Origin: Alphaproteobacteria bacterium | Lineage (GTDB): Bacteria; Pseudomonadota; Alphaproteobacteria; UBA2966 | Direction of reading: 5' to 3' | NCBI GenBank assembly: GCA_018650465.1 | Contig: JABIFY010000007.1 | Span: 28,122 to 92,121, forward strand | Length of the DNA stretch: 64,000 bases | In this document: positions 28,050 through 35,892 of the stretch, piece by piece | Layout of the letters: the number at the start of each line of letters is the position of its first letter | Position numbering within the stretch: position 1 is the stretch's first letter | The notes under the pieces: generated by a model | Seen by the model: the letters and a program-made list of their open reading frames with translations, nothing else | Database searches by the model: none | Told to the model about the DNA's origin: nothing | Translations under genes and position numbers: made by a program

Positions 28050-29414
28050 TTATTTACAGATCGTGGCATCTTGTCTGGCCTCTTGTACGGCTTCTGGCAC
28101 GCTGCGCAGCAGGGCCGGGTATCTGACAACCAATGTAACCGCCCGCATGATCATGTAAATGTAAAACGCTGCCCATAACCCATGATTACCCCACAGGGGC
28201 ACCATGATCCAGACGCCAAGCAAAAAGCTGGCAAGCGATATGGCCATGCCGTTGCGCATGGCGCGGGTGCGGGTGGCACCGATGAAAATACCGTCCAGCT
28301 GAAAACTCCAGACCGAGACCAGCGGTGAGAGCACAGCCCAGATCAAGAAGGTTCGGGCGGTCTCGCGTACCGTGCCAATGTCGGTCATACCGTTGATGAT
28401 CAAGGTTCCGGCGACAGCATAAACGGCACTGAAGAGGCCTGCAAAAATACCGGCCCAGATGGTGCTGATACGCACAGCTTCAATAAGCTTCGCCCGGTCC
28501 TTTGCCCCGATGGCGGCCCCGATCAAGGCTTCGGCGGCAAAGGCAAAACCATCAAGGGCATAACCCACAATCATCTGGAAATTCATCAAAATGGCATTGG
28601 CCGCCAGCAAGGTATCACCCATGCTTGCCCCGCGACTTGTGAAATAGGCGAAGGCTGTGACCAGGCACAGGGTGCGAACAAAGATATCACCATTGACGAC
28701 AAACAAGCGCTTCAGTTGCAACGGATCGATCAGGCGATCCAGCGACCATTGCCCACCGATTTGGCCCAGCACCCTGAGTGCCAGGACAATACCAAGACCG
28801 GCCGCGGCATATTCTGAAATGGCGGTGGCCAGGGCCACACCTTCGACGCCCCAACCAAGGCCGAGCACGAACCACAAATCCAGAACGATGTTCACGCCGT
28901 TCATGAATATCTGCAACATCAAGGCGCTTTTGGCCCGCTGCAATCCCAGCAACCAGCCAAGCACGGCATAGTTCGCCAAGGCTGCGGGGGCGGCAAAGAC
29001 CCGGATATCAAAATAGCTGTGGGCCAGGGTTTCCACCTTGTCGCTGGCCTCGATGAACCACAAAGCACCGGAAATCAGCGGCCATTGCAGGGCAAAGATG
29101 ACAATCCCCAAGACCAACGCCAGCAACAGCGCGCGGCCCAGCAAGGCCCGGATCTCGACGGTGTCATTGGCCCCGTAGGCCTGCGCCACGAGCCCTGTGG
29201 TGCCCATGCGCAGGAAACCAAAACCCCAATAGACATAACTGAAAATCATGGCACCCACGGCCACGGCCCCGATATACCAGGCCTCGGGCAGGTGACCCAT
29301 CACCGCCGTATCCACCACCCCCAGCATAGGCACGGAAACATTGGCCAGAATAATCGGCCCGGCCAGACGCCAGACCTTGCGGTGGCGGTTTTCATTAATG
29401 ATAGTTGATTGCAT
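28050..29414 (-). CDS. MATE-family efflux transporter (DinF type)
   Basis: Cation-coupled multidrug exporter of 454 aa with twelve membrane segments. Segment 1 is GPIILANVSVPMLGVVDTAV with the conserved Asp; other family signs are FGFLRMGTTGLVAQAYGAND and, in the second half, NFQMIVGYALDGFAFAAEAL. It belongs to the DinF subgroup. It starts 71 bp from a convergent-facing LysR gene on the same strand and heads a two-gene unit with the GlcG-like protein. Substrates are unknown. Confidence 0.92.
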   Translation of the reverse strand: MQSTIINENRHRKVWRLAGPIILANVSVPMLGVVDTAVMGHLPEAWYIGAVAVGAMIFSYVYWGFGFLRMGTTGLVAQAYGANDTVEIRALLGRALLLALVLGIVIFALQWPLISGALWFIEASDKVETLAHSYFDIRVFAAPAALANYAVLGWLLGLQRAKSALMLQIFMNGVNIVLDLWFVLGLGWGVEGVALATAISEYAAAGLGIVLALRVLGQIGGQWSLDRLIDPLQLKRLFVVNGDIFVRTLCLVTAFAYFTSRGASMGDTLLAANAILMNFQMIVGYALDGFAFAAEALIGAAIGAKDRAKLIEAVRISTIWAGIFAGLFSAVYAVAGTLIINGMTDIGTVRETARTFLIWAVLSPLVSVWSFQLDGIFIGATRTRAMRNGMAISLASFLLGVWIMVPLWGNHGLWAAFYIYMIMRAVTLVVRYPALLRSVPEAVQEARQDATICK

Positions 29415-29485
29415 ATCCCCCGGTAGTTACATGAAACAAAGGCCGGGACAAGCTGCGCGCCCGATGTTTTTGTGGAATACCTTTC

Positions 29486-30385
29486 CTAACTCCGTCGTTT
29501 GTCATTCGCCGCGGTTTCAATCACCCAGTCCCGAAAGGCGGCGACCTTGGGGCGGTCGGCGCTGGCCTCAGGGGCCACGACGTAATAGGCAAATTCACGG
29601 GGCAGGCTGATATCAAACACCCGCACCAGACGCCCGGCGGCGAGGTCATCTGCCGCCAGTGCGGAACGGCCAAGGGCGACGCCTTCGCCAGCAATGGCCG
29701 CTTGCAACAGATTGGCACTATCTTCATAAACCGGGCCCCGGTCCGTATCGATGTCGGTTACCCCTGCCGCCAGGCACCAGCGTGTCCAGTCCTCGAAATA
29801 GTCGTCATGCAACAGGGTGTGTCGCTTCAGATCGTGCGGTTCTTTCAAAGGGTTTTTGCCCTTCAACAAATCTGGACTGCAAACCGGAAAGATGTCTTCG
29901 GTCAAAAACTGGTCCGCTCGCATACCAAACCAGTCGCCCCGGCCATAGCGCAAGACGACGTCGACCGCCTCGCGACTGAAGTCAGTCAGGTGGGTGGACG
30001 GTGACAGGCGCACATCGATTTCAGGATATTTCTCGCGAAAGCCGCGCATGCGCGGCACCAGCCACTTGGCGGCAATGGAGGGCAACACTGAAACCGTCAA
30101 GGTGCCCGAACTGTCGAGAGCGTTCAGCCGCGCTGTCGCCTTGTCAATCTCGTCAAAGGCCATGCCAAGTGGCCCGAAATAGGACTGGCCTGCTTCCGTC
30201 AGATAAAGGTTTCTGTTCTTGCGCCGGAACAGGGGCTGGCCCAACCAAACCTCCAGCGCCTTGACCTGATGGCTGATGGCAGCCTGGGTTACAAAAAGTT
30301 CCTCAGCCGCCCGGGTGAAGGACAGGTGCCGGGCGGCGGCTTCAAAGGCACGCAGGGCATTCAGGGGTGGCAGGCGACGGGCCAT
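29486..30385 (-). CDS. LysR-family transcriptional regulator, GcvA type
   Basis: DNA-binding regulator of 299 aa. The winged HTH is RRLPPLNALRAFEAAARHLS then FTRAAEELFVTQAAISHQVK, which matches the GcvA subgroup exactly in its opening residues. The effector domain spans about 90-295 (LTVSVLPSIAAKWLVPRMRG, LLQAAIAGEGVALGRSALAA). GcvA regulates glycine cleavage in E. coli, but in alphaproteobacteria this subgroup has many targets. The adjacent MATE gene is the nearest candidate on the same strand. A promoter region of 140 bp separates it from the divergent DUF1127 gene. Confidence 0.92.
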   Translation of the reverse strand: MARRLPPLNALRAFEAAARHLSFTRAAEELFVTQAAISHQVKALEVWLGQPLFRRKNRNLYLTEAGQSYFGPLGMAFDEIDKATARLNALDSSGTLTVSVLPSIAAKWLVPRMRGFREKYPEIDVRLSPSTHLTDFSREAVDVVLRYGRGDWFGMRADQFLTEDIFPVCSPDLLKGKNPLKEPHDLKRHTLLHDDYFEDWTRWCLAAGVTDIDTDRGPVYEDSANLLQAAIAGEGVALGRSALAADDLAAGRLVRVFDISLPREFAYYVVAPEASADRPKVAAFRDWVIETAANDKRRS

Positions 30386-30527
30386 CGATTTGGTTTTCCC
30401 TAGATTTTCTAATTCATTTCATGAATTTATATCGTTTGAGATCAAGTGAAATCAAGCCTATTTTCCTAATCAGCAGCAACAAACCGGTTACTGCAACAAA
30501 TATGAGACGATTTTGCAGGAGAATATG

Positions 30528-30731
30528 ATGGAACGTTCAATTCATTCGATGATTAGCTTTTCTCGGTCATTTTCAGTAGTTGGTGGCCTGTTGGGTACCC
30601 TGAATACCTGGTATGGCCGGACGCAGGAACGCCGTCGCTTGGCCGAGCTTGAGCCACATATGATGAAAGACATCGGTCTGGAAAGCTGGCAATTACGTGA
30701 AATGGCCAATCGGCCCTTCTGGCGTGCTTGA
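30528..30731 (+). CDS. DUF1127 small Arg-rich protein
   Basis: Small basic protein of 67 aa. The C-terminal DUF1127 domain is clear: WYGRTQERRRLAELEPHMMK then DIGLESWQLREMANRPFW. Members bind RNA or act as small regulators of phosphate, carbon and stress responses in alphaproteobacteria. The N-terminal 25 residues are Ser/Phe-rich and family-typical. The second of two adjacent ATGs (30528) has the better spacing from aggag. The gene is divergent from the GcvA-type regulator and may be one of its targets. A hairpin at 30823-30863 follows. Confidence 0.85.
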   Translation: MERSIHSMISFSRSFSVVGGLLGTLNTWYGRTQERRRLAELEPHMMKDIGLESWQLREMANRPFWRA

Positions 30732-30822
30732 TCAGATCGGTTGACCAGCTCAAGCTTTATATTCGTTTAAGCCCGGGTTCTAATGGTGTTCTGATTGCCT
30801 CGGCCATTGACGCCACCCCACT

Positions 30823-30863
30823 CCCGGTTCCATTCTTGTTGCAAGATTAGACATGGAACCGGG
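30823..30863 (+). other. 11-bp inverted repeat before the DinB gene
   Basis: cccggttccat / atggaaccggg, perfect over 11 bp, with a 19-base loop. Followed by atttatatttt, so it could terminate the DUF1127 transcript. The right arm also contains the ggga that would be the ribosome site of the DinB gene's TTG start at 30873, so the folded RNA would hide that site. Confidence 0.55.
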
Positions 30864-30872
30864 ATTTATATT

Positions 30873-31379
30873 TTGGCACTTTCACTGCACGAACATTTCA
30901 AAACATTTGCCCACTACAATGCCTGGGCGAACGTCAAAATTTATGACGCCTGCGCTAAACTCAGCGAGGCTGAATATCTGAAATCCCGGCCGAGCTTTTT
31001 TGGCTCAATCCATGCCACCCTGAACCATATTCTGGTCGGTGACCGATCCTGGCTGGCGCGGTTTACCGGCGGCACATCGGGTATTTTGGCCTTGAACCAG
31101 GAATTGTATGCCGACTTTGTCGGTTTGCGTGTGGCCCGACTTGCCGAAGATGCCCTGATTATCAATTACGTCGAAAATCTGGATGATGGCGCTCTGATGA
31201 GCTGGCTGGAATATCGCAACATGGCCGGGGAAGATCAGGCGGACGAAATTTCGATTCTGCTGAGCCATTATTTTAATCATCAGACCCACCATCGCGGCCA
31301 GGCCCACGCCTTGCTGTCACAAACGGATGTCCCGCCACCTCAACTGGACCTGATTTATTATTTGCGGGAACACCAATGA
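30873..31379 (+). CDS. DinB-family protein
   Basis: Four-helix-bundle metalloprotein of the DinB/YfiT superfamily, about 168 aa. The opening FKTFAHYNAWANVKIYDACA and HATLNHILVGDRSWLARFTG carry one metal-binding His, and HYFNHQTHHRGQAHALLSQT carries the other two. Relatives include bacillithiol and mycothiol transferases, but alphaproteobacterial members are mostly uncharacterised. The likely start is TTG at 30873, where the family alignment begins (MALSLHEHF); upstream in-frame starts run through the inverted repeat. It overlaps the next gene by 4 bp (ATGA). Confidence 0.88.
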   Translation: MALSLHEHFKTFAHYNAWANVKIYDACAKLSEAEYLKSRPSFFGSIHATLNHILVGDRSWLARFTGGTSGILALNQELYADFVGLRVARLAEDALIINYVENLDDGALMSWLEYRNMAGEDQADEISILLSHYFNHQTHHRGQAHALLSQTDVPPPQLDLIYYLREHQ

Positions 31380-31882
31380 TTACCTTTCGTCTGGAGGCAG
31401 CCGGTGAAGCGGGCCTGATCTACGATCTTGTGCACCAGACCTTTGGCCAAGAGGCTGAAGCCATATTGGTTGAAGACCTGTGCAAAGATGGCGATGCCCT
31501 GATTTCAATTGTCGCTCTGGACGACGATATTATCGTCGGCCACATTTTGTTCAGCGACATACCTGTCGGCACAAGCAAGAACCTGTTACGCGGGGCAGCG
31601 CTGGCACCCCTGAGCGTTTCTGCCGCGCATAAGGACGAGGGCATTGGCGGCGGACTGATCATGCAAGGGCTGCGGGAATGCCGCAAACATGGGGTGCAGG
31701 TCGTTTTGGTCTTGGGCGACCCGGATTATTATGGCCGCTTTGATTTTTCCTCAAGCCTGGCGGACGAGCTTGATTCGCCCTATCAAGGAGATTCTTTTCT
31801 GGCGTTGGAATTGGAACCCGGCGTCCTTGAAGGCATCACCGGCAATGTGCTCTACCCCAACGCCTTCAAAAAACTGGACTAG
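31376..31882 (+). CDS. GNAT-family N-acetyltransferase (YhbS-like)
   Basis: Acetyl-CoA-dependent transferase of 168 aa. The N-terminal half ends in VGHILFSDIPVG, and the core has LAPLSVSAAHKDEGIGGGLI with the Q/R-x-x-G-x-G/A acetyl-CoA loop in its degenerate YhbS form. VVLVLGDPDYYGRFDFSSSL is the hallmark of this subgroup. The substrate is unknown. The start overlaps the DinB stop (ATGA), showing coupling. Its 3' end overlaps by about 17 bp the minus-strand remains of a DMT transporter. Confidence 0.9.
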   Translation: MITFRLEAAGEAGLIYDLVHQTFGQEAEAILVEDLCKDGDALISIVALDDDIIVGHILFSDIPVGTSKNLLRGAALAPLSVSAAHKDEGIGGGLIMQGLRECRKHGVQVVLVLGDPDYYGRFDFSSSLADELDSPYQGDSFLALELEPGVLEGITGNVLYPNAFKKLD

Positions 31883-32222
31883 ACCAACACCGGTTTTGCC
31901 CCACTTGCCCGTGCGACCCGCTTTGCCTTACGGACTTCCCCTTTCCGGATTCCCAACGGATCATATAAAGCGCCGAACAAATGATTATCGCGGCCCCGGT
32001 GAGGGTCCAGGCATCTGGTACATCCTGGAAAAACCAAAAGCACAAAATAGCCGCATGAACAAGTTCGGTATATTTGATGCTGCCAACCAAACTGGCGTCA
32101 CCGCAGCAGCCGCTCCCATGGACGCACCGATGTGAATAAGACTGGTCAAGCCTGTGAAGCCATCAAGACCTGGCCTTACGACGATCACGACACCTGCAAA
32201 GCCGATCAGGATGCCAGGGGAA
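31866..32222 (-). pseudogene. Decayed DMT (EamA) transporter
   Basis: Two fragments of one EamA-type transporter lie in different frames. About 32075-32222 encodes LIGFAGVVIVVRPGLDGFTG, the end of repeat one plus a following segment. About 31900-32085 encodes IKYTELVHAAILCFWFFQDV and PDAWTLTGAAIIICSALYMI, the end of repeat two. Roughly 90-100 residues between them and the entire N-terminus are missing, so internal deletion and frameshift have destroyed the gene. The upstream breakpoint coincides with the 3' end of the histidine kinase gene, whose TGA falls inside transporter sequence. Confidence 0.8.
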
Positions 32223-33564
32223 GCGTAAAGCTGAAGGTGCTGCCCTCGCCCGGTGTGCTTTGTGCTTGTATTTTACCGCCCTGGTTTTCGACGAATTCCT
32301 TGCACAAAACCAGACCAAGGCCTGTGCCGGATTCACCACTGGTGCCATCGGTGGATTTTTCCGGATCGATATCAAACAGGGTTTCAAGCCGCGCCGCTTC
32401 TACGCCGATACCACTGTCACAAATATTGATCCTGGCAACCTTGCCGTCTGATGCGGCGGTGACCTTTATCTGGCCTTCTTCCGGCGTGAACTTGATGGCA
32501 TTACTGATCAGATTGCGAAGCACTGTCCGGCACATCTGGCGATCTGCCATGGCTGTCATAGCCGTACTTTCATCTATCAGCTGGATGTTTTTTTCATGGG
32601 CGACAAATTCTATTTCGCGCAGGGTTTCAGCGATCAGTTCGCGCAGGGGACAGGGTTCCAGTTCCGCTGCCCGTTGATGCATCCGTATCTGGGACCAGCC
32701 CAGCAAATCCTGCACCAGAAGTAACGCACCCTCGGTCGCCTCGTTCAGGGCGCCACTGAGTTCGGCGACTTTCTCCCGACTGATGGACCGGGCGCTGGTC
32801 TTCAGCATCTGGCTGTAATTCAGCAGAATCGTAAAGGGACTCAACAAATCGTGGGCAATGATTGAAAAGAACTGATCCTTTTGATTGTTCAGATCTGTAA
32901 GTTTTGAACGGGTGATTTCGTGTTGTTCGATTTCCAGGCGCAAACGTTCGTTGGACCGAATTGCACCGATGGTGGAATGCGAGACCCCCATGGCTGATCT
33001 CAGTGTGACAATCAGCCAGCTCGCGCCAATCGCCGCAAGGATCAAATAACCTTCTTCCTGCCGGATCAGAAAGGCAATGGAGGCCAGGCCAACGGACCCG
33101 GCACTCACGGCCAAATACACGGCAGGCAAGGTTGAAAAACCCGCACAAGCAATGCTGCCTGTTGTCGCAAGGACAATAAACAGGATCAATTCCGGGACAA
33201 GGTTTTGTGTGGCAGGCAGGATAAAAGCGGCGAGGCCAAGTGGTAAGGCCCCGAAGAAACTGAGAATAACGCGATACCAGCCCCATTGTCCTGCGTTGGT
33301 CGGGCCTACGTCCGCGGAATGGTATCGCATTTCCAGAATACCCGTGGCGATGTTTGTTGCAAAAGCGGCACAAGCCCAGACCACCAGTATATTCGTTTCC
33401 AGCCCAGCGTACCAAAGCGCTGCGCCAATCCAGAAATAGGCAAACAAAATACGAAAACGATTGCCCAGACCATGCTGATAGGACAGGCGCACGCATTCCA
33501 TTCTGACCAGGGCTTCCACGTCATCAGCCTGTACATCCGCTTCATTCTGGTCAGCCGTCTTCAA
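32206..33564 (-). CDS. Membrane sensor histidine kinase
   Basis: Two-component kinase of 452 aa. Residues about 36-195 contain six hydrophobic segments with no large periplasmic loop, so it senses within or through the membrane. The HisKA domain has phospho-acceptor His238 in FFSIIAHDLLSPF, and the HATPase domain has N box VLRNLISNAIKFT, G1 NICDSGIGV and G2 GTGLGLVLCKEFVE. No response regulator is adjacent; it is an orphan kinase here. It stops at TGA inside the remnant of a DMT transporter, although the final FSFTLPLAS is a natural kinase end. Confidence 0.92.
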   Translation of the reverse strand: MKTADQNEADVQADDVEALVRMECVRLSYQHGLGNRFRILFAYFWIGAALWYAGLETNILVVWACAAFATNIATGILEMRYHSADVGPTNAGQWGWYRVILSFFGALPLGLAAFILPATQNLVPELILFIVLATTGSIACAGFSTLPAVYLAVSAGSVGLASIAFLIRQEEGYLILAAIGASWLIVTLRSAMGVSHSTIGAIRSNERLRLEIEQHEITRSKLTDLNNQKDQFFSIIAHDLLSPFTILLNYSQMLKTSARSISREKVAELSGALNEATEGALLLVQDLLGWSQIRMHQRAAELEPCPLRELIAETLREIEFVAHEKNIQLIDESTAMTAMADRQMCRTVLRNLISNAIKFTPEEGQIKVTAASDGKVARINICDSGIGVEAARLETLFDIDPEKSTDGTSGESGTGLGLVLCKEFVENQGGKIQAQSTPGEGSTFSFTLPLAS

Positions 33565-33566
33565 AA

Positions 33567-34202
33567 TTAATCCCCCAGCTTTTCAAGCTTTGGCCATTCA
33601 TCCCTGAACGGTTCGGCCAGGGCACGTTCCACCATCTCCAGCCGGTCCTGGCCATAAAACATATCGCCATCGACAATATAAGTCGGAGAGCCAAAAACCT
33701 TGTTGTCGATGGCTTGCCTCGTGTTGGCTTCGTAGGCTTCGGTGACTTGCCGGGACGCGGCAGCAGTAATCAGCGACAGCCCGTCCAGGCCAACCTTTCT
33801 GACCAGCCCAACCAACGTGGCCCCATCTGCCAAATCAGCATCGTCAGCCCAGTGGCCGTCCAGAAAAGCATGCGCCAGGGCATCAACATTATGCCCGGCA
33901 AGGATCGCGGCCACCAAAACCCGATTGGCCAGTTCATAGCCATGATGATGATATGTCGGACGTCGCCCCAAGGTGCGCAAGCCGCGATATTCGGCCCAGC
34001 GTTCCAGTTCGCGATTAAAAAAATAGTTGCGGAAATCCAGCGAGCGTTCGGCAAATGACGTGCTGCCTGCCGCCGCCATCACACGATGTAAATCGATCGG
34101 TTTATGGACAAGGGCACGACCTGACGTCGCAGCAATTTCCAGCAACCGGGCCGACCCCAGCCACGCGTAAGACGAATAGGCTGCATAGTAATAAGTGATC
34201 AT
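33567..34202 (-). CDS. DsbA-family oxidoreductase, 2-hydroxychromene-2-carboxylate isomerase-like
   Basis: Thioredoxin-fold protein of about 211 aa, of the DsbA / kappa-class GST group. The N-terminus ITYYYAAYSSYAWLGSARLL has Ser in place of the CxxC, as in HCCA isomerases. Residues KPIDLHRVMAAAGSTS and the C-terminal GSPTYIVDGDMFYGQDRLEM with cis-Pro are typical. It probably binds glutathione and isomerises an aromatic-ring breakdown product. ATG at 34202 fits the family start. It lies 2 bp from the histidine kinase start and 41 bp after the quinone oxidoreductase gene, all on one strand. Confidence 0.88.
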   Translation of the reverse strand: MITYYYAAYSSYAWLGSARLLEIAATSGRALVHKPIDLHRVMAAAGSTSFAERSLDFRNYFFNRELERWAEYRGLRTLGRRPTYHHHGYELANRVLVAAILAGHNVDALAHAFLDGHWADDADLADGATLVGLVRKVGLDGLSLITAAASRQVTEAYEANTRQAIDNKVFGSPTYIVDGDMFYGQDRLEMVERALAEPFRDEWPKLEKLGD

Positions 34203-34243
34203 ATCAGTCGACCCTGGCGCTGGTTTCTGCCATCGCCCCGATC

Positions 34244-35221
34244 CTAATCCAGAGTCAGCACGACCTTGCCGGTGGATTTGCGCTGGATCATCATTTCCAG
34301 GGCATCGGCGGCCTTTTCCATGGGGATTTGATGGCTGACATGAGGCTTGATCTTGCCGGCATCGTACCACTGCAACAGGGTCTTCATTGAGTCCATGACG
34401 ACTTCAGGTTTCTTGATGTTGTAGGAACCCCAATAGAACCCGACCACCGAGATATTCTTGACCAGCAGGATATTGGCTTTGGCTTCTGGCACCCGGCCTG
34501 AGGCAAAACCGATTACCACCAGACGGCCTTCCCAGGCGATGCTGCGCATGGCGGCATCAAAGGCATCGCCGCCCACCGGATCATAAATCACGTCGGCCCC
34601 CTTGCCGCCAGTGATTTCCTTGACCCGCTCGCGGATGTCTTCTTCGGAATAGTTGATCACATGATCAGCGCCATATTGTTTGCAGACTTCCAGCTTTTCA
34701 GCCGAGCTCGCCGCCGCAATAACCGTGGCCCCCATCGCCTTGCCAATTTCCACAGCTGTCAGACCAACACCCCCGGCGGCCCCCAGAACCAACAGGGTTT
34801 CGCCGGCTTTCAGACCAGCGCGATAATCCAGACCCACATGGCTGGTGCCATAAGCCACGGGGAAAGCAGCCGCATCTACAAAGGGCATGCTGTCGGGAAT
34901 GGGGATCAACAGCTTGGCGTTCACAATAACTTCCTGGGCAAAGCCGCCATGGCCGGTCATGGCCAATACGCGATCGCCAACCTTGTGATGCTTAACGCCT
35001 GGACCCACTTCAGAAATCTCGCCCGCACATTCCATGCCTGGGCTGAAAGGCAGTTCCGGCTTGACCTGGTAGGTTCCGCGAATGATTAAGGTATCGCCAA
35101 AATTGACGCCACAGGCATGAATGCGCAGCCTGACTTCCCCCTCACCCGGTGTTGGCGTGGGAATGTCGTCCACCACCAAAGTTTCGGGTCCACCAAATTC
35201 CTTACACAGCACCGCTTTCAT
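34244..35221 (-). CDS. NADPH:quinone oxidoreductase, zinc-independent MDR family
   Basis: Medium-chain reductase of 325 aa. The GroES-like part opens MKAVLCKEFGGPETLVVDDI, with NFGDTLIIRGTYQVKPELPF and PGMECAGEISEVG. The NADPH site is LVLGAAGGVGLTAVEIGKAM. No zinc-binding Cys cluster is present, as in QorA-type enzymes. It reduces quinones or acts as an enoyl reductase. The DsbA-like gene follows 41 bp downstream and mug lies 19 bp upstream on the same strand, so all may be one operon. Confidence 0.92.
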   Translation of the reverse strand: MKAVLCKEFGGPETLVVDDIPTPTPGEGEVRLRIHACGVNFGDTLIIRGTYQVKPELPFSPGMECAGEISEVGPGVKHHKVGDRVLAMTGHGGFAQEVIVNAKLLIPIPDSMPFVDAAAFPVAYGTSHVGLDYRAGLKAGETLLVLGAAGGVGLTAVEIGKAMGATVIAAASSAEKLEVCKQYGADHVINYSEEDIRERVKEITGGKGADVIYDPVGGDAFDAAMRSIAWEGRLVVIGFASGRVPEAKANILLVKNISVVGFYWGSYNIKKPEVVMDSMKTLLQWYDAGKIKPHVSHQIPMEKAADALEMMIQRKSTGKVVLTLD

Positions 35222-35240
35222 GTCTTTATCCTGTTGTTGA

Positions 35241-35750
35241 TTATTTGATCTGATTCACAAGTCGCGCCAGTTTTGACCACCAGCTGTCATCCCAGTAACC
35301 GCGCGCCCGTCCTGAGGGAGAGGGAAGCACAAACAGACGTGTCTCGCCAAGCCTTTGTGAAAATAAACCGTAATCGATTTTTTTCAAACCCAGGGTTGAG
35401 GCAGCCGCCGTCTTTGACGTGAAGCCCACGCAGGCAGGCTGATATTTTCTGATCTTGTCCTGCAAAGCATCCGCATCCCAGGCATCGTCGGGGATTTGCG
35501 CGTCCGACCCGGTGGCGGATTTGGCAATATCTGTCAGGCCAATGCCAAGGCCAAGCAATTCGCGGAATTCAGTTGGGGCAAACTTTCGGGGGGTCAGACC
35601 GGACTTATAGAGTGTCGGCCAAAAGAAATTACCGGGATGGGCATAATAAGCCTGCGCTGTGGCTGATGCCGCACTGGCAGCGGTGCCGATGAACACCAGC
35701 TTCAGATCGGGGGCGAGCAGATCCGGCAGGACGTGGGTTTTGGGTTTCAT
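35241..35750 (-). CDS. mug: G/U mismatch-specific uracil-DNA glycosylase (Mug)
   Basis: Removes uracil or ethenocytosine from mismatched duplex DNA. Family motifs: VFIGTAASAASATAQAYYAH with the GT/NPG-type motif region, HPGNFFWPTLYKSGLTPRKF, the segment GIGLTDIAKSATGSDAQIPD and the late VLPSPSGRAR motif that intercalates in DNA. Its length of 169 aa is normal. Start at 35750 (MKPKTH) is preferred; ATG at 35765 would lie within the palindromic repeat that begins 10 bp upstream. The quinone oxidoreductase follows 19 bp downstream. Confidence 0.9.
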   Translation of the reverse strand: MKPKTHVLPDLLAPDLKLVFIGTAASAASATAQAYYAHPGNFFWPTLYKSGLTPRKFAPTEFRELLGLGIGLTDIAKSATGSDAQIPDDAWDADALQDKIRKYQPACVGFTSKTAAASTLGLKKIDYGLFSQRLGETRLFVLPSPSGRARGYWDDSWWSKLARLVNQIK

Positions 35751-35759
35751 TAGTTTACT

Positions 35760-35864
35760 CGTCATGCCCGTGCTCGACACGGGTATCCTCGTCTCAACGA
35801 AAGCAGCCCCAAGACGTGGGTACCGGTCAGCCCGCCAGGGAGGGGGTCAAGCCCGGCCATGACG
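35760..35864. repeat. Dispersed palindromic repeat, copy 2
   Basis: A 105-bp intergenic element with nested arms. The outer ends are cgtcatgcccgtgctcgac and gtcaagcccggccatgacg; the inner pair is ggtatcctcgtct and agacgtgggtacc. The first 36 bp match the element at 25902 in 29 positions. It lies between mug and asparaginase and would form a large cruciform or RNA hairpin. Confidence 0.7.
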
Positions 35865-35892
35865 AATTGGAAGAATTGAACCTTTCCGACCA

